From NCBI GenBank assembly GCA_016464795.1, contig JAEKNN010000030.1:24195-88194 (forward strand): a stretch of 64,000 nucleotides of DNA. Direction: 5' to 3'. Positions 35,909 to 44,477 of the stretch are shown piece after piece; positions within the stretch are counted from its first letter, which is position 1, and every line of letters starts with the position of its first letter. The DNA is from Candidatus Amunia macphersoniae (lineage in GTDB: Bacteria > Chloroflexota > Dormibacteria > Aeolococcales > Aeolococcaceae). The notes below the pieces were generated by a model, which saw only the letters and a list, made by a program, of their open reading frames with translations, had not been told where the DNA came from and did no database searches. Both the position numbers and the translations under genes were made by a program.

Positions 35909-35989
35909 TAGAATGGTGAGCCCTCTCCTTCACAGGGGGCCGATGACGACCCGCCAGGAGGCGACGACGGGGGGTCGCCCCTCCCCCGG

Positions 35990-36532
35990 TCAGCTCGGGG
36001 ACGAGACGTAGGGTGGCCGGTCACCCCCAGGGTTGAGGGCGGCACGCGCAAGGATCCCGGCGGCGGCCCCCGCCAGGAGCACACCGTAGGCCCAGCCGTC
36101 ACTGAACGCCAGATACAAGGGGCCTCCGCTCAGTGATGCCGGAGTGATCGTCAGCACGACCTCCAGGGCGGCCACCGACAACAGGGTCATCGCTGACGCC
36201 ACATACGCTGTCGAGGCGTGAAGTGCGCGCAAGCTGAGGAGTGCCGCCGCAACCGCCAGGAAGATGAGCTCGTCGCGATACCGTCCGGCCTCGATGTGGT
36301 CGGCCACGGTCAGCGCGATCCCAAGTGCCAGCAGGGTGCAGCCACTGCCGACGAATCGACGGCCGCGCTCGACCAGCCAGGCGGCGAGCAGGGTCGCCCC
36401 GAGCGCGATGACGATCTCCTGGACATGGTGGCGGGTCAGACCCATGGCCACGGTCAACGCGGCACCGGCGAGCAGGACGACGGCGGCGGCAGCGGTGCGC
36501 CGGCTCGCGCTCGTCATCGTCCCAGTCACCAT
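35990..36532 (-). CDS. Multi-pass membrane protein of unknown function
   Basis: About 180 aa with roughly five to six hydrophobic helices (AAAVVLLAGAALTVAMGL, VIALGATLLAAWLV, LIFLAVAAALLSL, VASAMTLLSVAALEVVL, WAYGVLLAGAAAGILAR). No family recognised. ATG at 36532 has GGAGG almost adjacent; the in-frame GTG at 36529 or ATG at 36517 would be better spaced. It is downstream of the DksA-like gene on the same strand, and convergent with the ABC-F gene. The 81-base gap to the ABC-F gene contains a GC-rich inverted repeat (about 35958-35984) that may act as a terminator. Confidence 0.65.
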   Translation of the reverse strand: MVTGTMTSASRRTAAAAVVLLAGAALTVAMGLTRHHVQEIVIALGATLLAAWLVERGRRFVGSGCTLLALGIALTVADHIEAGRYRDELIFLAVAAALLSLRALHASTAYVASAMTLLSVAALEVVLTITPASLSGGPLYLAFSDGWAYGVLLAGAAAGILARAALNPGGDRPPYVSSPS

Positions 36533-36588
36533 GCCTCCAGTGTGGGCCGTGCGGCACCTCGCTCGACCTCCCCGATCGGCCGCATCAG

Positions 36589-36966
36589 TCAGGCACGGCG
36601 CGATGGCGCGCTGCACGGTACGCAGACATCGGCCCACGGGACCAGCTCGAGCCTGGCCGCGGGGATGGGCCGCCCGCAGACAGCGCAGTGTCCGTACGAC
36701 CCATCGTCGAGCCGGTCCAGGGCTCGGTCGATCTCGCGCACCGTCTCGTACAGGGTGCGCGCCTGGAAGGCGCCGTTCATCCGCTCGATGGCGTAGGTGG
36801 TGCCGTCGCCGATGCGCTTGCCGAAGTTGAGGTTGGAGGTCTCCGCAGGGTCGTGAGCGCCGAGGTGCGCGACGGTGGCGAGCAGCTCGGCTCGTTTCTC
36901 GGCCAGCGCTGCGCGGACATCCTGCGACGACGACAGGGTGCCGAGCTGGTCGTCCTGCTGGTCCAC
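36589..36966 (-). CDS. DksA/TraR-type zinc-finger protein
   Basis: 125 aa. An N-terminal coiled-coil region (DVRAALAEKRAELLATVAHLGAHDPAE) leads to the DksA-TraR zinc finger CAVC (about residues 94-97) and CVPC (about 115-118), preceded by LDRLDDGSYG, the hallmark of the family. These proteins bind RNA polymerase through its secondary channel and modulate initiation, often in stringent-type responses. Length is close to short actinobacterial members. Runs upstream of the membrane gene on the same strand. Confidence 0.9.
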   Translation of the reverse strand: MDQQDDQLGTLSSSQDVRAALAEKRAELLATVAHLGAHDPAETSNLNFGKRIGDGTTYAIERMNGAFQARTLYETVREIDRALDRLDDGSYGHCAVCGRPIPAARLELVPWADVCVPCSAPSRRA

Positions 36967-37032
36967 CAGCCCACGGTACGCCTCACCGGCGATCCGGCAA
37001 AGTCCCGCGTGGGAAGCGAGGGGGTCCGGGCC

Positions 37033-37950
37033 TCAGACTGCCGGCTGGTGGCGGCGGCGCGCTCTGGCAACCCAGACGGCGAGGAGCGAGCCGAGGCCGG
37101 CGATGACCAAGGCGGACGCTTCGGGCTGCCCGGCGGCTCCGCCGGTGTGGGGGACGTTGGGAACGGGCGGCTGCCCGTTGCCCGTGGTCGGGCCGCCTGG
37201 GCCGCCGCCGGGCGATGCCGTGGTCGGAGTGGTCGTCGGTCCGGGACTCACCACACTCGCGGTGACGTTGTTGGTGATCGCAGTGCTGCACATCACCTTG
37301 CTGCCACCGCCATTGTCGGAGCCGTTGCACTCGTTGACAGCGATCGGCAGCGTCGCGGCTGCGGTGGTGCCAGACGTGACTGTGCAGTTCAGACCCACCA
37401 GGGTGCCCCCGTTCGCGGACCCGTTGCACTCGGTGACATCGGCGCCGGTCGTGGTCGCGGGAAATGGGTTGCAGCTCACCTTGGGGGCTCCGAGCCCGTC
37501 ACCGGAGCCGTTGCACTGGTTGACGGTGGCAGGGGTGACCGTGGTTGCGCCGGTGATGTTGTTGGTGACCCGAACCGTGCAGGTCATGGTGCTGCCGCCA
37601 CCGTTGCCAGCGTTGTTGCACTGGTGGACTGACGTGACCAGCTGGGTCGGATAGTTTGTGGTGGTGCCAGCGGTCTCGCCGCAGACCACGTTGGTGCCGG
37701 CACAGTGCCGGGCCACGGTGACCTGCGAGCTGGTGACGTTGCCGTCGAGGGTGTTGGTGATGGTCACGTCGCAGGAGATCACGCTCCCGCCACCGTCCGC
37801 GCCGTTGCACTGGGCGATGTCGACTGGTGCGCTGGCACTGACCGGCGTCGACCCGAGAGCGGTCGCCACCAGGATGAGTCCGAGCGCCCCGGTCAGCGAC
37901 CACCCCAGGCGAAAACCATCTCGGGCGCGAGTCGTACGTCTGAAGGTCAC
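37033..37950 (-). CDS. Cell-surface protein with five Cys-rich repeats and LPXTG-like anchor
   Basis: 305 aa, exported. Signal peptide (SLTGALGLILVATALGS, cleavage near SASA), then five repeats of about 40-45 residues, each opening (Q/E)CN(G/N) and followed by a Gly/Ser/Asn turn and a second Cys: QCNGADGGGSVISC, QCNNAGNGGGSTMTC, QCNGSGDGLGAPKVSC, ECNGSANGGTLVGLNC, ECNGSDNGGGSKVMC. The Thr/Pro/Gly linker ends in VPHTGG, a hydrophobic helix (ALVIAGLGSLLAVWVA) and RARRRH, i.e. a sorting signal. Disulfide-stabilised beta repeats are inferred. A sortase gene lies about 2 kb away at 40065. Confidence 0.82.
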   Translation of the reverse strand: MTFRRTTRARDGFRLGWSLTGALGLILVATALGSTPVSASAPVDIAQCNGADGGGSVISCDVTITNTLDGNVTSSQVTVARHCAGTNVVCGETAGTTTNYPTQLVTSVHQCNNAGNGGGSTMTCTVRVTNNITGATTVTPATVNQCNGSGDGLGAPKVSCNPFPATTTGADVTECNGSANGGTLVGLNCTVTSGTTAAATLPIAVNECNGSDNGGGSKVMCSTAITNNVTASVVSPGPTTTPTTASPGGGPGGPTTGNGQPPVPNVPHTGGAAGQPEASALVIAGLGSLLAVWVARARRRHQPAV

Positions 37951-38371
37951 TGGTGAAATTCCTCATGAGCCACATGTCTGGGTGGTTCAGAGGGCCCCGG
38001 AACTGAACCCCTTCTCATGGGACCATGCCATGAAGTCTCGCGTGCGCGAGGTCTGTGACTGAGTGTCCACGAGCCCGTTACGCTGTTGACGCGCTGGGGG
38101 GTGTGAGGGAGCGCCGGCGGCCTCGGGGTTTGCTGACAACACACCGCGCTGAGGAGGGTATGGCGACCCCCACCCCGGGGGCCGGCACCGCTTGTACCAC
38201 GGTCGTACCCGCGGTGGCAATAGTTGATCGAGGGAAGGTAGGTGGCTGGCCGGGACGAGTACTCTACGCGCCGAGGTCTGGCCGAACCTTGCCCACGATT
38301 GTGCAGGGAGAGATTGGACGTTCGATAATGGGGGCACTCAACGAGTGTCCGGGAAGCTTTGGGAGGATCTC
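37951..38371. other. 420-base intergenic region between two divergent surface-protein genes
   Basis: No coding frame I can support. It must hold promoters for both the Cys-repeat protein (minus) and the DUF4331 protein (plus). Two adjacent inverted repeats occur on the left side: TCATGG...CCATGA (about 38014-38033) and CTCGCG-TG-CGCGAG (38037-38050). The rest is featureless high-GC sequence apart from a Shine-Dalgarno GGGAGGA just before 38372. Confidence 0.4.
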
Positions 38372-39952
38372 ATGCGGCGACAGCTTGTGGCCATTGGCGG
38401 AGTGCTGGCGTGCGCCAGCCTCCTGGGGGCGCCGACGGGCGCCCGTGCATCGAGCCACCGTGAGGCTCCCCTGATCGCGGGGGATCCCCAGGTGGACAAC
38501 ACCGACGTCTACGCGTTCACCAGTCCAGATGACGCCAACAGCGTCACGTTGATCGCCAACTGGATACCGTTCGAGGAGCCCAACGGAGGCCCGAACTTCT
38601 ATCCGTTCGCGGAGGGCGCGCAGTACAACATCAACATCGACAACAGTGCGAGTGCGACGCCGAACATCACATACCGGTGGACATTCACCAATCACCGCAA
38701 GAGCGTTGATACGTTCCTGTACAACACCGGCGTGGTCAACAACATCACCGACGGAACGCTCAACTTCACCCAGACCTACAACCTCGAGATGATCGCTAAG
38801 GGCGTTGCGCCGGTTCGCCTCCTTACGGACGCGCCGGTGGCCCCATCGGATGTAGGCCTCGCCTCGATGCCCAACTACGCCGCACTGCGCGACCAGGCCA
38901 TCTCCCCGCTTCCCGGTGGAGGCAAGTCCTTCACCGGCCAAGCCGACGATCCCTTCTTCCTGGACCTTCGCATCTTCGACTTGCTCTACGGTGCGCCCAG
39001 CATGAAGGAGGTGGGCCACGATACGCTCGCGGGGTACAACGTCAACAGCATCGCGCTGCAGGTGCCCAAGACCGCGCTCGCCGTCGGCGGTGACGGCAGC
39101 AGCATCATCGGCGTTTACAGCACCACTGATCGTCAGAACGTCACGTTGAGCGCGGACGGGACGCGGCCACCCTCCGGCGCCCCCGTGCAGGTGTCTCGTC
39201 TCGGCAACCCCTTGGTCAACGAGGTCGTGGTGCCTGTCGGCTCCAAGGACCTGTTCAACGCATCGAAGCCGATCGATGACGCTCAATTCCTGCCCAAGGT
39301 CCAGGATCCCGAGGTGCCTAAGCTCATCCAGAAGCTCTATGGCATCCCAGCACCGGCCACGCCTCGCGACGACCTAGTCCAAGTCTTCTTGACCGGTGTA
39401 CCGGGGCTGAATCAGCCGCCCGGCTTTCAAAGCCCTCCCCCAACAGGGATCGCCGCGGGCAAGGACGCCGAGGAGCTGAGGCTCAACATGTCCACCCCTA
39501 CCTCGGCGTCACCAAACCGGCTGGGTGTGGTCGGCGGTGACAAGGCGGGGTTCCCGAACGGGCGCCGACTCACCGATGACGTCGTCGACATCGAGCTCCA
39601 GGCTCTCGAGGGCATCCTGCGGCCAAGTCCCCCTGCTGGAGTCGCGGCACTCGGTGACGGCGTCAATGCCAACGACAGTGCCTTCGGTGCCACCTTCCCC
39701 TACCTGGCGCTGCCGCACACTGCTGCGGTCAACCAGGGCAACACCCAGGCCGTGAACCCTGGTCCAGGGCCATCGTCGGCTCCGAATGGTGGGACCCCCA
39801 CCGGTCCGAATGCCTTGCCCCCCACTGGAGAGGGAGGTGCGGCAACTGCTGCCGCGTCACTGCCCATGCTCCCCATCGGGTTGGGTGCGGCTGGTCTGAT
39901 CGTTGCCATCCTGGGCTTCGGCACGCTGGTGCTCTCTCGCCGGCGAGCCTGA
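38372..39952 (+). CDS. DUF4331 family secreted protein with LPXTG-like anchor
   Basis: 526 aa. Signal peptide (LVAIGGVLACASLLGAP) ends at RASSHREAPLIAGDP, the defining N terminus of DUF4331 proteins, followed by DNTDVYAFTSPDDANSVTLI and later DFFDLDL-like core motifs (DPFFLDLRIFDLLYG, NRLGVVGGDKAGFPNGRR). The function of DUF4331 is unknown. The C terminus has ALPPTGEGG, a hydrophobic helix and SRRRA, a near-canonical sortase signal. ATG at 38372 has a strong GGGAGGA; the frame is open from 38345. A hairpin 36 bases after the stop likely terminates it. Confidence 0.9.
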   Translation: MRRQLVAIGGVLACASLLGAPTGARASSHREAPLIAGDPQVDNTDVYAFTSPDDANSVTLIANWIPFEEPNGGPNFYPFAEGAQYNINIDNSASATPNITYRWTFTNHRKSVDTFLYNTGVVNNITDGTLNFTQTYNLEMIAKGVAPVRLLTDAPVAPSDVGLASMPNYAALRDQAISPLPGGGKSFTGQADDPFFLDLRIFDLLYGAPSMKEVGHDTLAGYNVNSIALQVPKTALAVGGDGSSIIGVYSTTDRQNVTLSADGTRPPSGAPVQVSRLGNPLVNEVVVPVGSKDLFNASKPIDDAQFLPKVQDPEVPKLIQKLYGIPAPATPRDDLVQVFLTGVPGLNQPPGFQSPPPTGIAAGKDAEELRLNMSTPTSASPNRLGVVGGDKAGFPNGRRLTDDVVDIELQALEGILRPSPPAGVAALGDGVNANDSAFGATFPYLALPHTAAVNQGNTQAVNPGPGPSSAPNGGTPTGPNALPPTGEGGAATAAASLPMLPIGLGAAGLIVAILGFGTLVLSRRRA

Positions 39953-39987
39953 GCACAACCGCTACCAATTGATGATCGGCAGGTTGT

Positions 39988-40015
39988 CCGGCAGGACGCG
40001 TCAGCGTCCTGCCGG
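39988..40015 (+). terminator. Perfect 12-bp stem hairpin after the DUF4331 gene
   Basis: CCGGCAGGACGC and GCGTCCTGCCGG are exact reverse complements separated by the tetraloop GTCA. No T-tract follows, as is common for terminators of high-GC genomes. It lies 36-63 bases after the DUF4331 stop and before the likely sortase start. Confidence 0.55.
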
Positions 40016-40064
40016 AGCCCGCTATGACCTTGTCTTCGACGCCGACGGTCCCGGCGACCACCCG

Positions 40065-41078
40065 GTGGCAGAGCGCAACCACCGGGTGGTTTTGCTGGGC
40101 CACGGCCTCAGGCTTCGCCTGACGCGGACCCGCACCGGTGTCTCGCTTCTCGCGTCTGGTGCGGCGCTCAGCGCCGTCGCCGTGGTGCTGATGGCGACTC
40201 TCGGACATCCTGGCGCTGGCAATCCCCTGGCGCTGCGCGTCCTGGGACAACCACCCGCGCCGCTGGTCGCAGCCGACAGGGCGCTCTCCACGTCCTCGCC
40301 ACCGGTGGAGGTCACCATTCCCGCCATCGCCGTCAAATCCCTCCTGGAAGGGCTGCGTGTCAACCGGGATGGCTCGCTGCAGGCCCCGCGCGACCCCAAC
40401 CGGGTCGGCTGGTATTCGGATGGCCCGGCTCCCGGCGACAAGGGCGCTGCGGTGTTCGCCGGCCACCTCGACTCGACGACGGCACCGGCCGTGTTCTGGA
40501 GGCTGGCCGGGCTTCTCCCCGGCGATCGCATCTACGTCCGGCGCGCCGACGGCAGAATCCTGACCTTCGTGGTCGACCACAGCGCCGCCTATCAGCGAAC
40601 CAACCAGGCCGCTCCTGCGGCGGCGTACGGCGCGTCCGGCTCTGAGCTTCACCTGATCACCTGCCACGGCACCTACGACGCCAACGTCGGCCGCTACGAC
40701 CAGAGCCTCTTGGTGGTGGCGAAGCTGGCCGCGAGCGACAGCCCGCCGGCTCCGGCTGCGACACCGCCGACAGAGCCTTTCCAGCCGCTCCCCACCGCGG
40801 GGCATCCGATCCCGAGCGCATCCGGGTCGACGGGCGGCCGGCCTACGTCAGCGCCCCCCGGCAGCCCTCCGCCCGCAGCGTCGAGCCAGGCGCCGAGGCC
40901 GACGCCGACCCCGCCGGGATCGCCAGGGTCAACACCCTCGCCGAAGCCGTCGCCGAAGCCGTCGCCGAATCCTTCCCCGACGCCTCCTCCAACACCAGCC
41001 CCGACGCCGACACCCATCATCCCGATCCCGACGCTGTCACCGGGGAGCGCACCGACGCACACGTCGGCAGGACAATGA
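40065..41078 (+). CDS. Class F-like sortase with Pro/Ser/Thr-rich C-terminal tail
   Basis: Membrane-anchored transpeptidase that would attach proteins with LPXTG-like tails to the envelope. One TM helix (SLLASGAALSAVAVVLMATL), then the sortase barrel: VTIPAIAV, the catalytic His in FAGHLDS, Cys in HLITCHGTYD, and Arg in GRYDQSLLVVAKL. After the barrel, about 105 residues rich in Pro, Ser and Thr with PKPSPKPSPNPSP-type repeats follow; most class F sortases stop near the Arg strand. Start is uncertain: GTG at 40065 avoids the upstream hairpin, while the ATG at 39972 would add 31 residues. It overlaps the TPR gene by 4 nt. Substrates are likely the three tailed surface proteins in this window. 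Confidence 0.85.
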   Translation: MAERNHRVVLLGHGLRLRLTRTRTGVSLLASGAALSAVAVVLMATLGHPGAGNPLALRVLGQPPAPLVAADRALSTSSPPVEVTIPAIAVKSLLEGLRVNRDGSLQAPRDPNRVGWYSDGPAPGDKGAAVFAGHLDSTTAPAVFWRLAGLLPGDRIYVRRADGRILTFVVDHSAAYQRTNQAAPAAAYGASGSELHLITCHGTYDANVGRYDQSLLVVAKLAASDSPPAPAATPPTEPFQPLPTAGHPIPSASGSTGGRPTSAPPGSPPPAASSQAPRPTPTPPGSPGSTPSPKPSPKPSPNPSPTPPPTPAPTPTPIIPIPTLSPGSAPTHTSAGQ

Positions 41079-42406
41079 CCCGGAACCGGCGCATCTCGGG
41101 GCTGCTGGTGGCGGTCGGTCTGGGGTTGGTGGGCGTGTCGTCGTTCTGGATCCTGCAGCCACGGTCGCCCGCCACTGCCACGGCGTCGCCCACGCGAACC
41201 TCCGCCCCTGCCACAGCGCCGGCAAGCACCGACGCCGTCCAGGCATCCATCGCCAAGGCGCAGGCTCGACTGCGCGCCGCGCCCAAGGACTGGAGCACCT
41301 GGGCAGCCCTGGGCAGCGCCTACGTGCAGGAGGCTCGCATCACCGCAGACCCGTCCTACTACCCCAAGGCTGAGGGAGCCCTGCAGCAGTCACTCCACCT
41401 GCAGCCCTCGAACAATCCAACGGCGATGGTGGGCATGGCCGCGCTCACCTCGGCGCGACACGAGTTCACCACCTCGCTGGACTGGGGGATGCGGGCGCAG
41501 GCGGTGGCTCCCGACACCGCCGCCGTGTACGGGGTCATCGACGACGCCCTCACCCAGCTGGGCCGCTATCCCGAGGCGCGTGTGGCGGCGCAGCGGATGC
41601 TCGACCTGGCGCCGTCCGTGTCCTCCCTCTCGCGCGGCTCGTACGACCTCGAAGAGCATGGCGACGTGGCGGGTGCAACCGCTGCGCTGCAGCAGGCCCT
41701 CGTCGACGCCTTCGCGCCCGCCGACATCGCCTTCTGCCGCTACTACCTCGGGGAGCTCGCCTTCAACTCGGGGCAGCTCAGCGAGGCCATGAACCAGTAC
41801 CAGTTGGGCCGCCAGCAGGACCCGTCGTACTTTCCGCTCCTGGAAGGGATCGCCAAGGTGGAGGCCGCCGGCGGACAGGTGGACGCGGCCCTGCGCGACT
41901 ACAACGCGGTGCTCTCACGCGTCCCGTTGCCACAGTACGTCAACGAGCTGCTGGACTACGAGCAGTCGCTGGGTCGGACCAAGGCCGCCGCCGCGCAGGC
42001 CAGCCTCTTTGCCACCGAGGCTCAACTGTTCGTCGCCAACGGGGTTGACGTCGACCTGGAGCAGGCGATCCTCGATGCCGACCACGGCGACCCGGCGAGC
42101 GCTGTTGAGCACGCTCAGCGCGAGTGGGCGCGACGGCACAGCGTGCTGGTCGCCGACGCGCTCGGCTGGGCGCTGCATGCCGCCGGGCGCAACGCCGAGG
42201 CCCTCACCTACGCCAATCAGGCTCTGTCGTTGGGCTGGCGGAACGCGCTGATGTATTTCCATCGCGGGATGATCGAGCAGGCGCTGGGGATGACCGGCGC
42301 GGCCCGCAGTGACCTGGCCACCACGCAAGCCATCAATCCCCACTTCTCGACCCTGTGGGGCACGGTCGCCCAGCAGACCCTGGCCTCGCTCGGGGGCAAG
42401 CCCTGA
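41075..42406 (+). CDS. Membrane-anchored TPR-repeat protein
   Basis: 443 aa. A short basic head and one TM helix (GLLVAVGLGLVGVSSFWIL) are followed by a Thr/Ala/Pro linker and a helical domain of tetratricopeptide-like repeats (WSTWAALGSAYVQEARI, YPKAEGALQQSLHLQP, YPEARVAAQRMLDLAP, DAALRDYNAVLSRVP, AGRNAEALTYANQALSL). It should be anchored in the membrane with the repeats outside, serving as a scaffold. It overlaps the sortase stop by 4 nt and lies 11 nt before the NicO-type transporter, so sortase, TPR, NicO and lipoprotein form one operon. Similar TPR proteins precede NicO-like transporters elsewhere; specific role unknown. Confidence 0.85.
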   Translation: MTRNRRISGLLVAVGLGLVGVSSFWILQPRSPATATASPTRTSAPATAPASTDAVQASIAKAQARLRAAPKDWSTWAALGSAYVQEARITADPSYYPKAEGALQQSLHLQPSNNPTAMVGMAALTSARHEFTTSLDWGMRAQAVAPDTAAVYGVIDDALTQLGRYPEARVAAQRMLDLAPSVSSLSRGSYDLEEHGDVAGATAALQQALVDAFAPADIAFCRYYLGELAFNSGQLSEAMNQYQLGRQQDPSYFPLLEGIAKVEAAGGQVDAALRDYNAVLSRVPLPQYVNELLDYEQSLGRTKAAAAQASLFATEAQLFVANGVDVDLEQAILDADHGDPASAVEHAQREWARRHSVLVADALGWALHAAGRNAEALTYANQALSLGWRNALMYFHRGMIEQALGMTGAARSDLATTQAINPHFSTLWGTVAQQTLASLGGKP

Positions 42407-42417
42407 GACGCGGGTGG

Positions 42418-43998
42418 GTGCGCTCGATCGCGGGAGCCACCCTCGGTCTGTCGGCTCTGGTGCTCCTCCCGATTGTCGCCAGCGCGCACCCGCTGGGCAA
42501 CTTCACCGTCAACCAGTACAGCGGGCTGGTGGTGCGCAGCGACGGAGTCGACGTCAACTACGTGCTCGACATGGCGGAGATCCCCACCGCTCAGTTGCTG
42601 TCACAGCTCGACAGCGACGAGAGCCGGCTGCTGACGACTTCCGCCGCCGACAACTACCGGCACTCCGAGTGCAGCACGCTCGAGGCAGCCATCGCCGTGC
42701 GCATCGACGGTGCCACGGCGCGCCTGACTGTGGCCAGCAGCTCTCTGGCATTTCCACCCGGTGCGGCGGGGCTGCACACCCTGCGGCTCACCTGCCGTTT
42801 CAGCACCACCTCGACCACCTCGCCCGCCGGCCACTCGCTGACCTACGCCAATCGCAACTTCGACGACCGGGTGGGCTGGCGTGAGATCACCGCGGTGGGA
42901 AGCTCCGCGCGGCTGGCGTCCAGCGACGTGCCCGCGACCAGCATCAGTGCTCAGCTCACCAGCTACCCCGCTGACCTGCTCAGCTCGCCGCTCGATCTGC
43001 GCGGCGCTTCCCTCGCCGTGGTCGACGGCTCCGGAGGAGGCGGCCCGACCGGCGTCGCCCCCGGACCCGCCAGCATCCTCCCGCGCGGCGTGGACCAGTT
43101 CACCACCGCGTTCGTCGGCCTGATCTCACGCCAGGACGTGAATGCACTGTTCGTCGTGCTGGCCCTCGGCCTTGCCCTGGTTCTCGGCGGCATTCACGCC
43201 TTCGCTCCCGGGCACGGCAAGACGCTGATGGCGGCCTACCTGGTGGGCCAGAGGGGCTCGCTGCGCCACGCGGCGGCGCTTGCCGGTTCCGTGACCGCCA
43301 CCCACACGATTGGCGTGCTCGCCCTCGGGGTGGCGCTGTCGGTGTCGACGTCCTTCGCGCCCACCGCGATCTACCCGGTGCTCGGCGTGGTCAGCGGGCT
43401 GATCGTCGTGAGCATCGGCCTGACGCTGCTCCTTCGCGCCTACCGCACCCGAACGCCCCGCGCGATCACTGTGCTCGCCCTGGAGGACGGTTCCGGTGCG
43501 ACGGCGTTGCCCCACGAGCTCGCCGCGCACGTCGGCCTCCCTGGAGCCATCACCGATGCGGGCCATCACCATGCCCACGAAGACGAGGTCGATGCGCAGC
43601 CGGCAGCTCACCAGCACGGTGGTCGACACCACACCCATCTGCCGGCGACGACGGAGGCGCCGAGGCTGCGCAGCGTGCTTGCCATCGGGTTTGCCGGGGG
43701 GATGGTGCCGAGCCCGTCGGCGCTGGTGGTGCTGATCGGCGGCATCGCCCTGCATCGCACCTGGTTTGCAGTGCTCCTGGTCCTGGCCTACGGGGTGGGG
43801 ATGGCGGTTGTGCTCACCGGCACGGGCGTGGCGTTGCGGCACGCTCGCACGGTCATCGACCGCCGGCTGGCCAGCCGAAGCTCGATGCCGGGACGTGTGG
43901 TGCTGGCGCGAATTGCCGCCGCGGTTCCGCTGCTGACCGGGGCGGCGGTGGTGGTGGTGGGAGTCGGCCTCACGCTCCGAAGCGGTGGAGCGATATGA
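42418..43998 (+). CDS. NicO/RcnA-like nickel/cobalt transporter with exported N-terminal domain
   Basis: 526 aa. A signal peptide (SIAGATLGLSALVLLPIVASA) precedes mature HPLGNFTVNQ, an extracytoplasmic beta-rich domain of about 200 residues. Six TM helices then carry the NicO/RcnA signature HAFAPGHGKTLMAAYLVG. A His-rich loop (HHHAHEDEVD and HQHGGRHHTH) lies between the middle helices and probably binds metal. Family members move Ni2+ or Co2+; direction is not certain from sequence, as RcnA exports while others import. GTG at 42418 is chosen because the signal peptide begins there. With hypE/hypD at 62-64 kb, nickel supply for a hydrogenase is a plausible use. Confidence 0.88.
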   Translation: MRSIAGATLGLSALVLLPIVASAHPLGNFTVNQYSGLVVRSDGVDVNYVLDMAEIPTAQLLSQLDSDESRLLTTSAADNYRHSECSTLEAAIAVRIDGATARLTVASSSLAFPPGAAGLHTLRLTCRFSTTSTTSPAGHSLTYANRNFDDRVGWREITAVGSSARLASSDVPATSISAQLTSYPADLLSSPLDLRGASLAVVDGSGGGGPTGVAPGPASILPRGVDQFTTAFVGLISRQDVNALFVVLALGLALVLGGIHAFAPGHGKTLMAAYLVGQRGSLRHAAALAGSVTATHTIGVLALGVALSVSTSFAPTAIYPVLGVVSGLIVVSIGLTLLLRAYRTRTPRAITVLALEDGSGATALPHELAAHVGLPGAITDAGHHHAHEDEVDAQPAAHQHGGRHHTHLPATTEAPRLRSVLAIGFAGGMVPSPSALVVLIGGIALHRTWFAVLLVLAYGVGMAVVLTGTGVALRHARTVIDRRLASRSSMPGRVVLARIAAAVPLLTGAAVVVVGVGLTLRSGGAI

Positions 43999-44411
43999 GG
44001 GTCGTCCGTGTCCTGGGTGCACTTGCCACTCTCGTCGCGCTCGGCTCCTGCGGCCCGTCAACTCCACCTGCTCCGTCCGTCAACGACTTCAAGGCGGGAT
44101 CATGCCGCCAGGTGGCCGCCGAGGTGCTGGATGTCGCCAGCATGACGAGCGCCGTCAGCCAGGGGCAGAAGAGCGCCGCAGCCGCGGAGGACCCGCTGAC
44201 CGCAGACCAGGGCCACCTGAAATCTACCGTCGAGCAGCTGGCCGACCCATCAGTGCAGCAGCAGGTGAGAACGGTGATCATCGACATCGGATTCTTCCGG
44301 TTCACTGTGGACCACCACACCTTCGACGGCAGCCAGAACAAGGGACTCGCCAAGGATGCCGGGGCCATCGAGAGCGCCTGCATCACATCCCACCCGGCGA
44401 CGGGGTCCTAG
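43995..44411 (+). CDS. Small lipoprotein of unknown function
   Basis: 138 aa. Type II signal peptide VRVLGALATLVALGSC with lipobox LGSC (Cys at about residue 19), then a Pro-rich spacer and a helical domain containing SCRQVAAEVLDVASM, LKSTVEQLADPSVQQQVRTV and GFFRFTVDHHTF, ending with one more Cys. The ATG overlaps the transporter stop by 4 nt. A periplasmic or surface partner for the NicO-type carrier is a position-based guess. HH in VDHHTF is the only metal-ligand-like element. Confidence 0.78.
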   Translation: MRVVRVLGALATLVALGSCGPSTPPAPSVNDFKAGSCRQVAAEVLDVASMTSAVSQGQKSAAAAEDPLTADQGHLKSTVEQLADPSVQQQVRTVIIDIGFFRFTVDHHTFDGSQNKGLAKDAGAIESACITSHPATGS

Positions 44412-44477
44412 TCGAGCCAGCTCGTCAGGCATGGGACCCTTGCCGGTCCTGGCGGCGGATCGGGCATCATCGGCCTC

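Noticed and set aside
35958..35984. Firm terminator call after the ABC-F gene
   Set aside because: An imperfect GC-rich inverted repeat is present, but without a T-tract or perfect stem; mentioned in the neighbouring gene only.
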